A stretch of DNA of 64,000 nt from assembly GCF_030463535.1 (NCBI RefSeq), contig NC_132901.1:7610740-7674739 (forward strand). The letters are read 5' to 3'. The notes under the pieces are model-generated. The model did not search any database, was not told where the DNA came from, and saw only the letters and a program-made list of their open reading frames with translations. Made by a program: the position numbers and the translations under genes. The DNA is from Salminus brasiliensis. Its lineage: Eukaryota; Chordata; Actinopteri; Characiformes; Bryconidae. This document shows, piece by piece, positions 1 through 9,924 of this stretch (the first letter of the stretch is position 1; each line of letters opens with the position of its first letter).

Positions 1-1557
1 GATGAATTTGGTTGAAGCCTTAGGTTAATGTTGAGATTCGAGCGAGCAAGAATAGGTTCAGAGCTAGACTTTTGATGTAGAGGGTTGAAGCAAGGCAAAA
101 GGACGAGGGTAGAGTAAATAAAATAGTATGGCGGTCAAAGGCCTCAGGTTTATGATGAAGGTGGATTGAGTTAAAGTGACCGTGAGCTTAGGCCTTTGCC
201 TTAGGATACAAAGGAAGATTCAGTAAAAGTAAAACAGTTTCAACATAAGCCATCAGCCTGATGTTTTGGATACACATGCCCTTGGCCTACTGAGGAATGC
301 ACATCTAAGTAGAATGGTCATGACTGCATGGAATGGGTTAAATGAAAGCAAAAGTTTGGTGTGTTGCTTATTGAGATAGAGGGAGGGATGGGGTTAATTT
401 GTTTTAGGACAAGAATGAGATTGCAATTGTTTAATGTGAGGGGTTCGAATGAGGATGGAGTTATTTTGTATAATGGTTGGAGGAAGGATGGGGTTATTTC
501 ATTTTAGGGTTGGAGAGAGAAGGTGGTGGGGTTTGTATTAGAGTATGAATGAAAATGGGTTATTTTATTTTGGGGTTAGACGGCGGATGGGGTTATTTTG
601 TTTCATTGTTAGAATGATGTTAAGGTTATGTTGTACTAGGTTAAGAGGGAGGACAGAGTTATTTTGTATTAGGACTATTTGGTTGGGTCACAAAAAGATG
701 AATTTGGTTGAAGCCTTAGGTTAATGGTGAGATTCGAGCGAGCAAGAATAGGTTCAGAGCTAGACTTTTGATGTAGAGGGTTGAAGCAAGGCAAAAGGAC
801 AAGGGTAGAGTAAATAAAATAGTATGGCGGTCAAAGGCCTCAGGTTTATGATGAAGGTGGATTGAGTTAAAGTGACCGTGAGCTTAGGCCTTTGCCTTAG
901 GAAGGCTCAGTAAAAGTGAGTTTCAACATTGGCCATCAGCCTGATGATTTGGATACACATGGCCTCGGCCTACTGATTAACCCCATCCTACCTTATACAC
1001 ATGGCCTCGGCCTACTGAGGAATGCACATCTAAGTAGAATGGTCATGACTGAATGGAATGGGTTAAATGAAAGCAAAAGTTTGGTGTGTTGCTTATTGAG
1101 ATAGAGGGAGGGATGGGGTTAATTTGTTTTAGGACAAGAATGAGATTGCAGTTGTTTCATGTGAGGGGTTCGAATGAGGATGGAGGGATTTTGTATAATG
1201 GTTGGAAGAAGGATGGGGTTATTTCATTTAGGGTTGGAGAGAGAAAATGGTTATTTTCTATTAGGGTTAAAATGAGAATGGGGTTTTAGGGTTTAAATGA
1301 GCTTGGGTTTATTTTGTATTGGGGATAGAGTGAAGGTGCAGTTATTTTGTATTAGGGTTTGAAAAAGGGCATGATTATTTCATGTGATTTTTAGAATAAG
1401 GTTTGTCTTTTTTTTAAGATTTTGTTTTTGCGTTTTAGGGTGGGGGGGTGGATGCAGTTATTTTGTGTTAGGGTTAGTATGAGATTTTTGGCTATGGTAT
1501 ATTGGGTGTGTTGAGGTGATGAAGGAAATGAAGGTGCGAGTGCGTATTAGGGGACCT
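1..1557. repeat. H2B-H1 spacer tandem repeat array, repeat 1 (5' end cut by window)
   Basis: The window opens at the start of one copy of a spacer repeat; the next copy begins at 697, giving a 696-bp period. Copies start with a GATGAATTTGG-like motif, pass through a GGCCTCAGG segment, and end in a G/T-rich part with irregular short subrepeats of the type GGATGGGGTTATTTT...TTAGGGTT. The + strand is rich in G and T and very poor in C. The last copy runs into the H1 upstream region. Positions 1-1557 match 56039-57595 of repeat 5 at a constant offset of 56038. No gene is visible here; short reading frames are unconvincing. Confidence 0.9.
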
Positions 1558-1955
1558 ATGGAGAGCCGTTCCGTTCATACTGCGCACACACGGCAACACT
1601 GTGCTTTACACACTCCTCAAGGTCGCCCCGCACGACGAGCAAAACAACGCACCCACGTCTCGGATGCCCAGCACGCTCTCGCCGAGGCTCTCCTCCAACG
1701 CACCGGATAACACTCGCCCAGTTCGTGGCACCTTTTGTCGCCGTTTTCCACAGATTAGCACGCCAAATGCGCCGCCGCCCGTTCGGTACGCCGGTAGCGT
1801 GGCACGCTTCGGTGAGCGCCGTATTAAACGCGGCGTCGTTACGCTGCCCTTCCCGTCTTCTCAACACACGGTGGAGCCTCTCGGAGACGAGAGAGCATTT
1901 CTACGCTCGCCAAGTTGAGCTTTCGCCCATATTTCGCTCGACAAACGCCGAGAGA
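1558..1955 (+). other. CpG-rich H1 upstream block with disrupted reading frame
   Basis: A sharp switch from G/T-rich, CpG-poor spacer to CpG-rich sequence occurs here and continues to the H1 promoter. The ATG at 1558 opens a frame that stops at 1710. A second frame from about 1601 to 1918 is open but lacks an ATG. In repeat 4 the two are joined by 41 additional bases into one ATG-initiated frame of 133 codons. I do not recognise the product. The block may simply be a CpG-island-like upstream region of H1. Confidence 0.5.
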
Positions 1956-2040
1956 AAACACAAGTGCGAGACTGTCGCTGCCACACGGCTTTGCGGCATC
2001 GAGCGAGTTGAGTCTATAACGTTCTCATGTGGCTTTTAAG
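1956..2040 (+). promoter_or_regulatory. H1 promoter, repeat 1
   Basis: The AAACACA element typical of H1 promoters is at 1956-1962 and a TATA-like TTTTAAG at 2034-2040, 84 bp before the ATG. No clear CCAAT box is seen between them. The same spacing holds in all five repeats. Confidence 0.75.
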
Positions 2041-2123
2041 GGCCGGCCCCCTCGCTGCAGCGGGAGGTTCTACAGAACGCTGCAGCAGTTTGTGCTCACT
2101 CGCGCTCTCAGCAAAGCAGAACA

Positions 2124-2747
2124 ATGGCAGAAGTCGCTCCAGCCCCAGCCGCCTCGGCGCCCGCCAAGGCCCCCAAGAAGAAGGCCGCCGCCCGCCCCAA
2201 GAAAGCCGGCCCCAGCGTGGGCGAGCTCATCGTCAAGGCCGTCTCGGCTTCCAAGGAGAGGAGCGGCGTGTCTCTCGCCGCCCTGAAGAAAGCCCTGGCT
2301 GCCGGCGGCTACGACGTCGAGAAGAACAACTCACGCGTTAAGCTCGCCGTCAAGAGCCTCGTCACCAAGGGCACTCTGGTGCAGACCAAAGGCACCGGCG
2401 CGTCGGGCTCTTTCAAGCTTAACAAGAAGCAGGCCGAGGCAAAGAAGAAGCCGGCCGCCAAGAAACCGGCACCTAAAGCTAAGAAGCCGGCCGCCAAGAA
2501 ACCAGCCGCGGCCAAGAAGCCCAAGAAGGTAGCAGCCAAGAAACCCACTGCGGCTAAGAAATCCCCCAAGAAGGCCAAGAAGCCCGTCGCGGCCGCTAAG
2601 AAGGCAGCGAAGAGCCCCAAGAAGGCCAAGAAGCCGGCGGCTCCCAAAAAGGCGACCAAGAGCCCAAAGAAAGCCAAAACGGTCAAGCCTAAAGCAGCTA
2701 AGCCCAAAGCGGCGAAGGCGAAAAAGGCTGCCCCTAAGAAGAAGTAA
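2124..2747 (+). CDS. H1: Histone H1 (linker histone), repeat 1
   Basis: Linker histone of 207 aa that binds DNA at the nucleosome entry/exit site and compacts chromatin. Visible parts: a short Ala/Pro/Lys N-terminal tail (1-28), the winged-helix globular domain (about 29-102, with [30 protein letters not shown] and [11 protein letters not shown]), and a C-terminal tail of Lys/Ala/Pro repeats. The tail holds three SPKK sites (Ser147, 164, 180) that fit cyclin-dependent kinase phosphorylation. The ATG follows an H1-type promoter and is in a good context (AACAATGG). It is intronless and ends with a stem-loop 49 nt after the stop. The sequence is of fish replication-dependent H1 type. Confidence 0.98.
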   Translation: MAEVAPAPAASAPAKAPKKKAAARPKKAGPSVGELIVKAVSASKERSGVSLAALKKALAAGGYDVEKNNSRVKLAVKSLVTKGTLVQTKGTGASGSFKLNKKQAEAKKKPAAKKPAPKAKKPAAKKPAAAKKPKKVAAKKPTAAKKSPKKAKKPVAAAKKAAKSPKKAKKPAAPKKATKSPKKAKTVKPKAAKPKAAKAKKAAPKKK

Positions 2748-2795
2748 AGTAAACAGTTACGCCGTTTACCTTCATGACTTATTTCTCTCTTCAAC

Positions 2796-2811
2796 GGCTC
2801 TTTTAAGAGCC
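2796..2811 (+). terminator. Histone mRNA 3' stem-loop, H1 repeat 1
   Basis: GGCTCTTTTAAGAGCC forms a 6-bp stem with a TTTA loop, preceded by CAAC and followed by ACCCA. A purine-rich GAAAG at 2827-2831 is a plausible histone downstream element for U7 snRNP. It serves cleavage of a non-polyadenylated mRNA. Confidence 0.97.
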
Positions 2812-3202
2812 ACCCACAGTTTCATAGAAAGCAGCTTTCCCCCCCTTGTTACTGCACAATGAAATGATTGTTAAAAAAAAAAAAAAACAACAACAACAAC
2901 ACAAAAATATCTCTCATTAGTTACCCCAAACAATAATTATATATGATAAATATTCTTTGGGGTTTGGTTTGGTCTTTCCTTCTATGACCACTGTTTGGTC
3001 GAACGTGTTACATTTGAGCTGGAAAGGGAAACGAAACACGGGGCACGAGTGGGGGTAAATGTTTCTTTCTTTAACCCGTTTTCTTTCTTCCTTCCTTTCT
3101 TTCTCTCTCTCGCTCACACAGACACAGCACGAGAGGAGGAGGGGGTCGGGTAGGAAAGCGAGCAGAGGTGGGAGGACGCTAGAGTCTGACGGCGGAAATG
3201 CG
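2812..3202. other. H1-H2A spacer, repeat 1
   Basis: Non-coding. It contains an A-run followed by (CAA)n at about 2872-2900, and a pyrimidine-rich (TTTC/CTTT/CT)n tract at about 3060-3115 that leads into a CACACAGACACAG segment and a GA/GG-rich stretch just before the H2A promoter. Nothing else is recognised. Confidence 0.8.
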
Positions 3203-3713
<511 letters not shown>

Positions 3714-3747
3714 ATTGGCGCTCTCCGTTGATTTATCCATACACAAA

Positions 3748-3763
3748 GGCTCTTTTAAGAGCC
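3748..3763 (+). terminator. Histone mRNA 3' stem-loop, H2A repeat 1
   Basis: GGCTCTTTTAAGAGCC preceded by CAAA and followed by ACCCA. A purine-rich AAGAAAAG at 3777-3784 is a good histone downstream element candidate. Confidence 0.97.
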
Positions 3764-4000
3764 ACCCATTTTTTCTAAGAAAAGTGCTGCTCCTTTACAA
3801 ACACTACATATTCTTCACGTGATTTCCAACTGCATAAAAATAATAGCTTTATGAACCGATTTATTATATAAACACACCGCCGTCCTTTTTTTCTATTTTT
3901 CTCTCGTGTTACTAGAATAGATAATTGCCGATATATTTTTTTCATATATTTCACGTACTGAGACCAACACCTCATGCATATGTGTATGTATACACCCTTC

Positions 4001-4034
<34 letters not shown>

Positions 4035-4218
4035 TAGACACACACACATATATATGTTTGTGTGTAATGTTCGCAGTAATGTATATTAGTTTACAAATGT
4101 TGATTAGTTTGATCCTATTATTTTTCTTCTTATTATATATTTTTTAATTATTTTTTTTCTTTGTTGTTTTGTATTACAGGAGCCCGCCGCTTTGCTTTTA
4201 GGTTTGAAAAGAAGACGC
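3764..4218. other. H2A-H3 spacer, repeat 1
   Basis: AT-rich and non-coding. It has a (TA)n run at about 4000-4033 next to CACACACA, and a T-rich tract ending in ACAG at about 4180 just before the H3 promoter. No gene is seen. Confidence 0.8.
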
Positions 4219-4786
<568 letters not shown>

Positions 4787-4821
4787 ACAGAGCGCTTCGA
4801 CGTTTACCTGAAATACCCAAC

Positions 4822-4837
4822 GGCTCTTTTAAGAGCC
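4822..4837 (+). terminator. Histone mRNA 3' stem-loop, H3 repeat 1
   Basis: GGCTCTTTTAAGAGCC preceded by CAAC and followed by ACCTA rather than ACCCA. The downstream element is weaker (GAAACAGCAAA at about 4857-4867). Confidence 0.96.
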
Positions 4838-5012
4838 ACCTACCCGTGTCCGCGCCGAAACAGCAAATGTCCGCCTCACCTCGGTGTTGCGTTTATATAA
4901 TGTAAGGCTATTATGACGCGCGCGCTTCATAATAGCCGCTTCCATAGGACTGAGCGAGCGAAACCAGCCGTGAGACAGTGGTTGTGAAGATTAGGGAAAA
5001 AAGCAACTTCTG

Positions 5013-5018
<6 letters not shown>

Positions 5019-5097
<79 letters not shown>

Positions 5098-5120
5098 AAT
5101 ATATATATATATATATATAT
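5019..5120. repeat. (TA)n microsatellite downstream of H3, repeat 1
   Basis: About 100 bp of TA dinucleotides with a short A interruption at about 5092-5099. The same locus is 39 bp in repeat 2, about 110 in repeat 3, 27 in repeat 4 and 80 in repeat 5. Confidence 0.95.
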
Positions 5121-5271
5121 ACATTTCACATCAAAATCGCCATTTTTAACGTGTTTTAATACATATGAATACTTTTCTTTTAATTCCTATCAATATGTTT
5201 ATACATATTTAATAGTTTGGAAACAGTTCATTCACCCCAGCAGAAAGTAGAAGCCACTGCCGCTTCAGTAG

Positions 5272-5316
5272 AACACTACACTTTACACTATGTAGTGTTT
5301 AGGCCGGTTTTGGCCT
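5272..5316. repeat. Two adjacent inverted repeats
   Basis: A perfect 9-bp inverted repeat, AACACTACA (5272-5280) and TGTAGTGTT (5291-5299), is followed directly by AGGCC (5301-5305) and GGCCT (5312-5316). The block is conserved in all five repeats (for example 19176-19203 in repeat 2). Function unknown. Confidence 0.8.
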
Positions 5317-5349
5317 ATTACATACGGCATTAGTCATGGATGGAGCGTA

Positions 5350-5364
5350 GATCCCACCGCGTGG
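5350..5364 (-). promoter_or_regulatory. Weak CTCF-like motif
   Basis: On the minus strand this reads CCACGCGGTGGGATC, sharing the flank CTACGCTCCATCCATGAC with the stronger copies. It diverges at several core positions, so it may be a decayed copy. Confidence 0.35.
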
Positions 5365-5864
5365 TGAAACTATACAACTGCAAGCACAGTTTCAGAGAGT
5401 AATGTATGTGTATATTCATATAATGAGAGCTTGATTTGGGGTACTTACGTTTCATACATATGCAACATGAGTTTGATTGCATAGAGAGTAAGCGAGACCA
5501 GGGCAGCAGTAAAGGAGGTAAGTGTATAGTCCGGAGAGGAATGTTTGTTTGTTTGTTTGTTTGTCTAGCTTGTCTGGAAGTATAACCCTTGAAGTATGGA
5601 GCAAATTAAATGAACCTTCCCAGAACATGTAAAATGATCATTAGAGAAGCCTAGGGAAAAGAAATAGTGAATAAATACTGGCAGGGGTAAAGTGTTTGTC
5701 CTGCCTAGGATGCACCCGGTTATGTAATAGAGAGTAGAAGCCTTTGAGCCTTGAGTACAGTAGTGCTCTTCTGTGTGGTGAATAGAAGGGCTTTTGGAAG
5801 TGCTCATTGCAAACGACCACCGTTGTTTTGGGATCATGGGCATATATGTCATGGATGGAGCGTG

Positions 5865-5879
5865 GATGCCATCGTGTGG
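5865..5879 (-). promoter_or_regulatory. CTCF-like motif, minus orientation
   Basis: Reads CCACACGATGGCATC on the minus strand, continuing into CACGCTCCAT. It agrees with most of the CTCF core consensus CCASYAGRKGGCRSY but differs at positions 5-6. Predicted only. Confidence 0.45.
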
Positions 5880-6479
5880 TCAAACAAGGCAAATGCAAAC
5901 GTTAACTACGTAGATTTATTCGTGAATGTGTGTGAATGTTACAGCTTTTTCATTTGATAGATGGTTGTGAACTCCAATACGTCTACTAAGTCATTTGTAT
6001 TGCGGTGTTATTTTGGTTAGTGTTTTTTAAAGTACATTTTTAAAAATGTTTCTATTGAAGCATACTTCAGTTCAGGGCATTTTAGAAGCCAGCATGGTTA
6101 CCAGTTCTCATGCTGCCAGGCAATGAAATGGAAACTTAATTTAGGGCAATTTTATACACATTAAATATGATTGTTAACTGCACCAATAAATCTAAAAAGT
6201 AATTACATGTCTTTTGGGATGATTTTCGTTTGGGCTTGGGTTTCATTTTAACAATATGCTACGATAAAGTCGGACAGAAGGAAAGGTTTTGAAGAATGCT
6301 TGAAAGAAGCAGTCTTTAAGGAAGGCACTGTATTAGCCATCATGACAACCAAACAGCATGCAGTTAGGTAAAAAGCCACCAATTCACTCACTGCTAGAAG
6401 CCTTTGAGACAAATTGTAGAGTAGTGCACTTCTATGTAGGACCTTTGTTTCCTTCTCTTTAGAGCCCTTAAACTCTGTG

Positions 6480-6625
6480 TATCAGTTTATATTGAGGTTC
6501 CCATAATAATCATAAATCAATAAAGAAAACCGCTCATCTGCTATCAAGACCTGACTGAGGAGCTGGAGGCCAGTGAAGCAAAGCTAAAATATGGAAAAGC
6601 ATACGCACCCTGCAAGGTTTCGGTC
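6480..6625 (+). repeat. Short retroposon-like element, first copy
   Basis: A block running from TATATTGAGGTT through AATCAATAAAGAA and CATCTGCTATCAAGACCTGA to CGCACCC. Related copies are at about 7340-7440 (5'-truncated, ending GGTGC plus poly-A) and 8500-8640, and one in inverted orientation lies in repeat 3 (36180-36328). The poly-A end and 5' truncation suggest retroposition. The family is not recognised. Confidence 0.5.
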
Positions 6626-6839
6626 AGAGACTTTCTTCAAGGCATAGGTAAGTAACAAATGAATACAAAAGTGCTAACAAAAGTTTATCAACAGCTGACC
6701 GTACTGACTTGCTCCCTTGTGAGTTAGCTTCTAACTCTTTCTCCTCTTTCTGATTTTGCTTCTTTAAATGTCTGCATGGACCAAAAAAGAAAAAATCAAA
6801 AAGATGAATTGTTTTATATTTTGCAGATTTACATTTTGA

Positions 6840-6854
6840 CCACCAGATGGCATC
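6840..6854 (+). promoter_or_regulatory. Strong CTCF-like motif, plus orientation
   Basis: CCACCAGATGGCATC matches the CTCF core consensus CCASYAGRKGGCRSY at 14 of 15 positions. Together with the minus-strand site at 5865 it faces outward relative to that site. Confidence 0.55.
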
Positions 6855-7273
6855 CACGCTCCATTCACGTACTACGACCACAGACTTAAAGCTTAGCCCT
6901 GAAACTCCATCAGAAGCCTAAGGGGTAGGTCTAGCCAAACTGCTTCCACTCACCCTGACTTCATCATGAGCTCTACACTTACTTTGCTTACCACAATGTC
7001 TTTCCATATTTCTTTATCATCCACTAACTGCAACATATGATAAAAGCAACATTAACTCCCTCTGTGTTTATCTAATCTAACATGACTTTTATTAGAAGAT
7101 GTAAAGCGAGCCTGAGAAATCCAAGGGGTAAACATGTAGTTTTAGTTGGCCTCATTAGGAGCTTTTCCCTTGTATGCAATAATATACCATTTTTTCGATT
7201 TGTGTTTGATCTTTCTTACTTTAAATGTCTCTGTGGACACTATATCTTTAACTTGTAGTGTATTAGATCAACG

Positions 7274-7292
7274 ACTACAATTCCCATGATGC
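7274..7292 (+). promoter_or_regulatory. ZNF143/Staf-like motif
   Basis: ACTACAATTCCCATGATGC closely resembles the ZNF143 (Staf, SBS) consensus ACTACAATTCCCAGCATGC. Counterparts are at 21419, 36151, 49002 and 63473 in the other repeats. Confidence 0.55.
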
Positions 7293-7426
7293 CTAACTAA
7301 AGATGGTCTCTGACCAAAACCTTGCCAAATAAAATTGACTCATCTGCTATCAAGACCTGACCGAGGAGCTGGAGGCCAGTGGAGCAAAGCTAAAATATGG
7401 AAAAGCATACGCACCCTCAAATTGGT

Positions 7427-7428
<2 letters not shown>

Positions 7429-7518
<90 letters not shown>
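7429..7518. repeat. A(n)(TA)n tract on a retroposon-like tail
   Basis: About 40 A residues run directly into about 50 bp of TA repeats, right after the GGTGC end of the retroposon-like element. Lengths differ in repeats 2 (21574-21632), 4 (49157-49217) and 5 (63628-63690). Confidence 0.9.
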
Positions 7519-7523
<5 letters not shown>

Positions 7524-7709
7524 CCTGCATGGTTTAGGTCAGAGACTTTCTTCAAGGCATAGGTAAGTAACAAATGAATACAAAAGTGCTAACAAAAGTT
7601 TATCAACAGCCGACCGTACTGCCTCCTCCCTTGTAAGTTAGCTTCTCTGCTATTTAAATGTAACTCTTTCTCCTCTTTCTGATTTTGCTTCTTTAATTGT
7701 CTCCGTGGA

Positions 7710-7742
7710 CAATAAATAAATAAATAAATAAATAAATAAATT
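7710..7742. repeat. (AATA)n microsatellite
   Basis: Eight units of a TAAA tetranucleotide sit between a GTCTCCGTGGAC block and a CTCF-like motif. It is also found in repeats 2, 4 and 5 with small length differences. Confidence 0.9.
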
Positions 7743-7775
7743 AAAAATTGCAAGATTAATTGTTTTACATTTTGA

Positions 7776-7790
7776 CCACACGATGGCATC
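7776..7790 (+). promoter_or_regulatory. CTCF-like motif, plus orientation
   Basis: CCACACGATGGCATC followed by CACGCTCCAT, the same variant as at 5865 but on the opposite strand. Confidence 0.45.
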
Positions 7791-7979
7791 CACGCTCCAT
7801 TTACGTACTATGACCACAGTCTTGAGGCCTAGCCTTGAAACTCCATCAGAAGCCTAAAAGACTTGACTAGAGAAGTGCACTTCTGTGTAGTGTATACAGT
7901 GTAAGGGATTTAGGAAGTGCCCTATTGCAAACGTCACCGTTGTTTTGGGATCGTGGATATATGTCATGGATGGAGCGTG

Positions 7980-7994
7980 GATGCAATCGTGTGG
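7980..7994 (-). promoter_or_regulatory. CTCF-like motif, minus orientation (variant)
   Basis: Reads CCACACGATTGCATC on the minus strand. In repeats 2 and 4 the equivalent site has GATGGCATC, so repeat 1 has a private core substitution. Confidence 0.38.
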
Positions 7995-8863
7995 TCAAAC
8001 TCGCAAATGCAAACGCTAAAAACATAGATGTATACGTGTATGTGTGTGAATGTTACAGCTTTTACATATGACAGATGGTTGTGAACTCCAGTAAGTCTAC
8101 TAAGTTCTACCAAGGAACTTTTGGGCATTTTAGTAGCCAGCATGATAACCAGTTGTCATGCTACCAGGCAATGAAATGAAAACTTAATTTAGGGCACCGT
8201 AATTTTGTTTGGGTTTTAACAATATGCTAATGATAAAGTAGGACAGAAGAAAACAAAATATTCAATACTGTATTATCTCCTTACAGATCTTGATAAAATG
8301 TCTTTAGTTAAAGAATGCTTGATAGAAGCACTCTTTATTTAAGGCACTTTATTATCAGTTAGGTAAAAAGCCAACAATTCGCTCACTAAGAGACAAACTG
8401 TAGAGTAGTGCAGTTCTATGTAGGACCTTTGTTCTCCTCCCCTTAGAGCCCTTAAATTCTATGTTGTATGGTTATGTGTATGTATGTATGCATCAGCTTA
8501 TATTGAGGTCAACATAATAATCATAAATCAATAAAGAACACCGCTCTGCTATCAAGACCTGGCTGAAGAGCTGGAGGCAAGTGGGGCAAAGCTAAAAATT
8601 GGAAAGCGGATGCACCATCAGCGCAAAAAATCATTTAACCTGCAAGGTCAGAGACTTTCTTCAAGGCATAGGTAAGTAACAAATTAACACAAAAGTGCTA
8701 ACAAAGGTGTATCAAAAGCCAGCCGTACTCACTTGTGAATTAGCTTTTTTGTGCTTCTCAAATTTAACTCTTTCTCCTCTTTCTGATTTTGCTTCTTTAA
8801 ATGTCTCTGTGGACCAAAAAAATATATATATATCTATTTATATTTTGCAGATTTACATTTTGA

Positions 8864-8878
8864 CCACCAGATGGCATC
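8864..8878 (+). promoter_or_regulatory. Strong CTCF-like motif, plus orientation
   Basis: CCACCAGATGGCATC, identical to the site at 6840, in segment B. Confidence 0.55.
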
Positions 8879-9257
8879 CACGCTCCATTCACGTACTACG
8901 ACCACAGTCTTAAAGCTTAGCCCTGAAACTCCATCAGAATCCTAAAGGGTAGGTCAAGCCAAACTGCTTCCACTCACCCTGACTTCATCATGAGCTTTAC
9001 ACTTTATATCACCACAATTTCTTTATCATCCACTAACTGCAACATATGTCTAAGGCTTTATCATCCACTAACTGCAACATACTTTGCTTTCCACAATTTC
9101 TTTCCTTCCTTTCTCTTCCACTAACTGCTAACCAATATGGCTGTTATTAGAATATGTATAGTGGAAACCTGAGGAATCCAAATGGTGTGGGTTTAGTTTA
9201 AGTTGGCCTCAATTTACTTTATGTGCAAAAATATTTCAGTGGTGGTTTGTGTGTGTG

Positions 9258-9258
9258 T

Positions 9259-9306
<48 letters not shown>
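9258..9306. repeat. (GA)n microsatellite
   Basis: About 49 bp of GA with one AAAG interruption, preceded by a short (GT)n. Repeats 2 (23368-23416) and 4 (50958-51008) carry the same locus. In repeat 3 it is (GT)n then (GA)n, 37240-37349. Confidence 0.95.
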
Positions 9307-9309
<3 letters not shown>

Positions 9310-9464
9310 GCATTTGTAGACATATATATGGCTTGCTTTATGCATACTCATTCATTCTGACAGAAAATACAAACCCTGTACTGGTTTGTGTGTTTCTTTA
9401 AACGTCTTTATGTCAATGTGTCAATGACACGATGTGTCTTTATCCTGTAGTGTCAAGATCAAGG

Positions 9465-9483
9465 ACTACAATTCCCATGATGA
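9465..9483 (+). promoter_or_regulatory. ZNF143/Staf-like motif, second copy
   Basis: ACTACAATTCCCATGATGA; the last base is C in repeats 2, 3 and 4 (23576, 37545, 51167). Confidence 0.5.
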
Positions 9484-9516
9484 CTAACTACAAGTTCGAT
9501 AGATGACGTATTATTG

Positions 9517-9518
<2 letters not shown>

Positions 9519-9577
<59 letters not shown>

Positions 9578-9616
9578 ATATCTCTATATATCTCTATATA
9601 TCTCTATATATATATC
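9519..9616. repeat. (TATC)n microsatellite
   Basis: About 15 TATC units followed by a TATATATCTC-type derivative. Corresponding tracts are at 23631-23730 and 51220-51307; repeat 3 has a mixed CTCT/TATC/TACC tract at 37804-37889. Confidence 0.95.
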
Positions 9617-9890
9617 TTCATCTAATGATGAAATCCGATAACTGCACGTCCAGTCACAGTAAAAAGTAAACCGTGTGCCATGGTGTACAGTAGTGGGCTG
9701 ATCTTCGTGGGTGCTTGTTTTATGCTTGCAAGGTCGTAACCCTAGTACTAAATAGCCATTTATGTGATTTATATTCAGGTGCATTGAGGAAGGACTAATT
9801 TTGTCGTGTGTGTGTGTGTGTAATAAACGCTGCGCACGTTAGAATGGCGTGATGTAGTGTGACTTTGTTGTATACGAGACCGAGGCGCAC

Positions 9891-9920
9891 ATGGCGACAG
9901 CCATCAGAGGGCTGACCGAG
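9891..9920 (+). other. First-exon-like segment, unassigned
   Basis: An ATG in strong context (CGCACATGGCG) opens ten codons reading MATAIRGLTE, ended exactly by GAG|GTATTT, which resembles a splice donor. A T9-AG acceptor-like site is about 80 bp downstream (about 9980-9993). The surrounding 9830-10100 stretch is richer in CpG than the rest of the spacer. The segment is conserved at 24006-24035 and 51583-51612 and deleted in repeat 3. It could be the 5' end of a non-histone gene carried along with the array, or chance. I cannot name a product. Confidence 0.3.
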
Positions 9921-9924
9921 GTAT

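Larger units (their letters stand above)
5736..7292. repeat. Spacer segment A (diverged duplicate of segment B)
   Basis: Shares an ordered set of blocks with 7848-9483: AGAAGCCT, the GGATGGAGCGTGGATGC motif, the GTTACAGCTTTT and GGTTGTGAACTCCA blocks, the CAGGCAATGAAATG block, CTTCAAGGCATAGGTAAG, GACCACCAGATGGCATCC, and finally ACTACAATTCCCATGATG. This indicates an old internal duplication of about 1.6 kb before the whole array was amplified. Confidence 0.75.
7848..9483. repeat. Spacer segment B (diverged duplicate of segment A)
   Basis: Second copy of the 1.6-kb spacer segment, carrying its own pair of CTCF-like motifs and a ZNF143-like motif at its end, plus a (GA)n tract absent from segment A. 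In repeat 3 most of segment B is missing or replaced. Confidence 0.75.

Noticed and set aside
1141-1180. GGTTCGAATGAG resembling a tRNA B box
   Set aside because: No A box at the right distance and no cloverleaf; it is part of the G/T-rich spacer subrepeat.
1260-1500. TTAGGGTT motifs resembling telomeric repeats
   Set aside because: They are scattered and irregular within the spacer subrepeats, not perfect tandem TTAGGG.
2309-2794. 161-codon antisense frame over H1
   Set aside because: It is the mirror of the Lys/Ala-rich H1 tail on the other strand, giving an artificial Leu/Ala/Phe-rich product. It recurs in every repeat only because H1 does.
4160-4185. Pyrimidine tract and TTACAG, like a splice acceptor before the H3 promoter
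   Set aside because: There is no upstream donor-bearing exon, and it lies in front of the CCAAT boxes; replication-dependent H3 genes are intronless.
4911-5250. Reading frames made of alternating Tyr-Ile
   Set aside because: They are translations of the (TA)n microsatellite.
6524-6655. Exon-like open frame reading YQDLTEELEASEAKLKYGKAY with a perfect GTAAGT donor
   Set aside because: In the related copies (about 7340-7560 and 8546-8680) the two halves are separated by A(n)(TA)n or other sequence, so the continuous frame here arises from a deletion between a retroposon-like tail and flanking DNA. No acceptor or homologue was recognised.
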